5,630 nt of DNA from Chloroflexota bacterium (lineage in GTDB: Bacteria; Chloroflexota; Anaerolineae; Anaerolineales; Villigracilaceae). The stretch lies in the NCBI GenBank assembly GCA_023484185.1, contig JAMDBC010000134.1, forward strand, positions 1 through 5,630. The letters are read 5' to 3'. The notes beneath the pieces are model-generated. The model made no database searches and had not been told where the DNA came from. It saw only the letters and a program-made list of their open reading frames with translations. Positions 4,803 through 5,630 of the stretch are shown here, in pieces. The stretch's first letter is position 1. Each line of letters opens with the position of its first letter. Made by a program: the position numbers and the translations under genes.

Positions 4803-5630
4803 TTATACCAACGCGAGTCCAACGCCAATCATGGCGGCCATCAGACCGATCAGCCAGAATCTTTGCACAACCTGCGTTTCGCTCCAGCCGAGCAGTTCAA
4901 AATGCAGATGAATGGGCGCCATCTTGAAGAAGCGTTTGCCTTTTGTCAGCTTGAAATAAGCAACCTGGATCACAACGCTCAATACTTCGCTGACCGGAAT
5001 GATGGCGATGATGGGCAGAACCACCCATTGACTGGTCATCAAAGCCACCACGGCCAATGTTGCACCGAGGGCAAGTGAGCCGGTATCGCCCATAAATAAT
5101 TCCGCCGGATGGACGTTGAACCACAGGAAGCCGAATAAGGCGCCGACCACTGTGAAGCAAAATCGCGCCAGATAGAACTGTCCCTGGTTGAGCGAGATCA
5201 TGCCATACGCTGCGAAGGCTGTGGCCGCGATCAAACCGGCGAGACCATCCAAACCGTCGGTGAAGTTGACTGCGTTTGACATGCTGACGATGATGAAGGC
5301 CGCCACCGGCACATACCACCAGCCCAATTCAAAGAAGCCTTTGATACCGGGAATGAACAGATCCGGTACACCCAGCATATATTTCAAGACCCAGGCGGTG
5401 CCAAGGCTGAAAAGAACTTGAAACAGAAATTTCGTGCGGGCGCGCATCCCTTCGCCTTTGCGTTCGCCTCGAATGCCCTGCCAGTCGTCCACCGCGCCAA
5501 GTATTGCAAAGGCACACATTACGATCATCGGCACCAGCACGGAGCGCCCAAGGCCGCTTTGTATGAAGCCGATCAAGGCTACCGCGTTGAGCAGGAATGT
5601 CAATAACAACCCGGCCATCATGATGTGAAG
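4803..5630 (-). CDS. mraY: Phospho-N-acetylmuramoyl-pentapeptide transferase MraY, C-terminal part (cut by window edge)
   Basis: Integral membrane enzyme that transfers phospho-MurNAc-pentapeptide from UDP to undecaprenyl phosphate, giving lipid I. The frame is open at the right edge, where Leu-His-Ile precedes the Met encoded at 5621. That Met is probably internal, since the segment corresponds to the region just after the usual GTPTMGG motif, so roughly 50-90 N-terminal residues are missing. Counting from that Met: GAVDDWQG (43-50) has the Asp-Asp pair, NAVNFTDGLDGLA (116-128) is the central catalytic and Mg2+-binding signature, FN-x-HPAELFMGDTGSLALG (168-186) supplies the third Asp, and APIHLHFELLGWSE (235-248) matches the C-terminal HHHFE loop with Leu at the middle His. 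Several hydrophobic segments fit the ten-helix fold. The stop is 3 bp from the murD start. Family assignment is firm; the close homologue WecA is unlikely given the dcw context and the APIHxHFE loop. Confidence 0.95.
   Translation of the reverse strand, partial: LHIMMAGLLLTFLLNAVALIGFIQSGLGRSVLVPMIVMCAFAILGAVDDWQGIRGERKGEGMRARTKFLFQVLFSLGTAWVLKYMLGVPDLFIPGIKGFFELGWWYVPVAAFIIVSMSNAVNFTDGLDGLAGLIAATAFAAYGMISLNQGQFYLARFCFTVVGALFGFLWFNVHPAELFMGDTGSLALGATLAVVALMTSQWVVLPIIAIIPVSEVLSVVIQVAYFKLTKGKRFFKMAPIHLHFELLGWSETQVVQRFWLIGLMAAMIGVGLALV

Noticed and set aside
4593..5078. Plus-strand open frame of 161 codons opposite murD and mraY
   Set aside because: It spans the murD-mraY junction on the other strand, is rich in Gln/His/Arg with no motif, and both sense genes are certain.

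Overview
The window is a stretch of a bacterial division and cell-wall (dcw) gene cluster. Every gene lies on the minus strand and transcription runs from high to low coordinates. In reading order the genes are mraY (5' end outside the window), murD, ftsW, murG, a CvpA-family membrane protein gene, and murC (3' end outside the window). No tRNA, rRNA, CRISPR array or insertion sequence is visible. I see no promoter or terminator, and no intergenic gap is longer than 55 bp, so the window looks like the inside of one operon.

The organism is most likely a member of Chloroflexota, probably class Anaerolineae. The reasons are the mraY-murD-ftsW-murG-cvpA-murC order, a MurG with GGTGGG in place of the usual GGTGGH, a MurD with GSAGKTTTTT and NDSIATTP motifs, and short periodic repeats inside genes. 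This is a judgement from remembered family patterns, not from a search.

The genes carry consecutive steps of peptidoglycan precursor synthesis. MurC and MurD build the UDP-MurNAc-peptide in the cytoplasm. MraY moves it onto undecaprenyl phosphate to make lipid I, MurG adds GlcNAc to make lipid II, and FtsW polymerises lipid II at the septum. Junctions are tight: mraY-murD 3 bp apart, murD-ftsW overlapping by an ATGA, ftsW-murG overlapping by 65 bp, murG-cvpA overlapping by an ATGA, and cvpA-murC 55 bp apart. Shine-Dalgarno sites fix the starts of ftsW, murG (GTG) and cvpA.

The unusual content is three short arrays built on a 7-base period. Two lie in frame inside essential enzymes, at murG codons 24-42 and murD codons 132-153. 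Each adds roughly 15-20 residues right after the helix that follows the nucleotide-binding glycine-rich loop. The third fills the cvpA-murC gap and runs up to the murC start codon. The murG array also forms a perfect 12-bp inverted repeat. Together they look like a dispersed heptanucleotide repeat family that has entered coding sequence without breaking it. Other points worth a check are the arginine-rich FtsW tail encoded by the ftsW/murG overlap and non-consensus residues in MurG, MurD and MraY.
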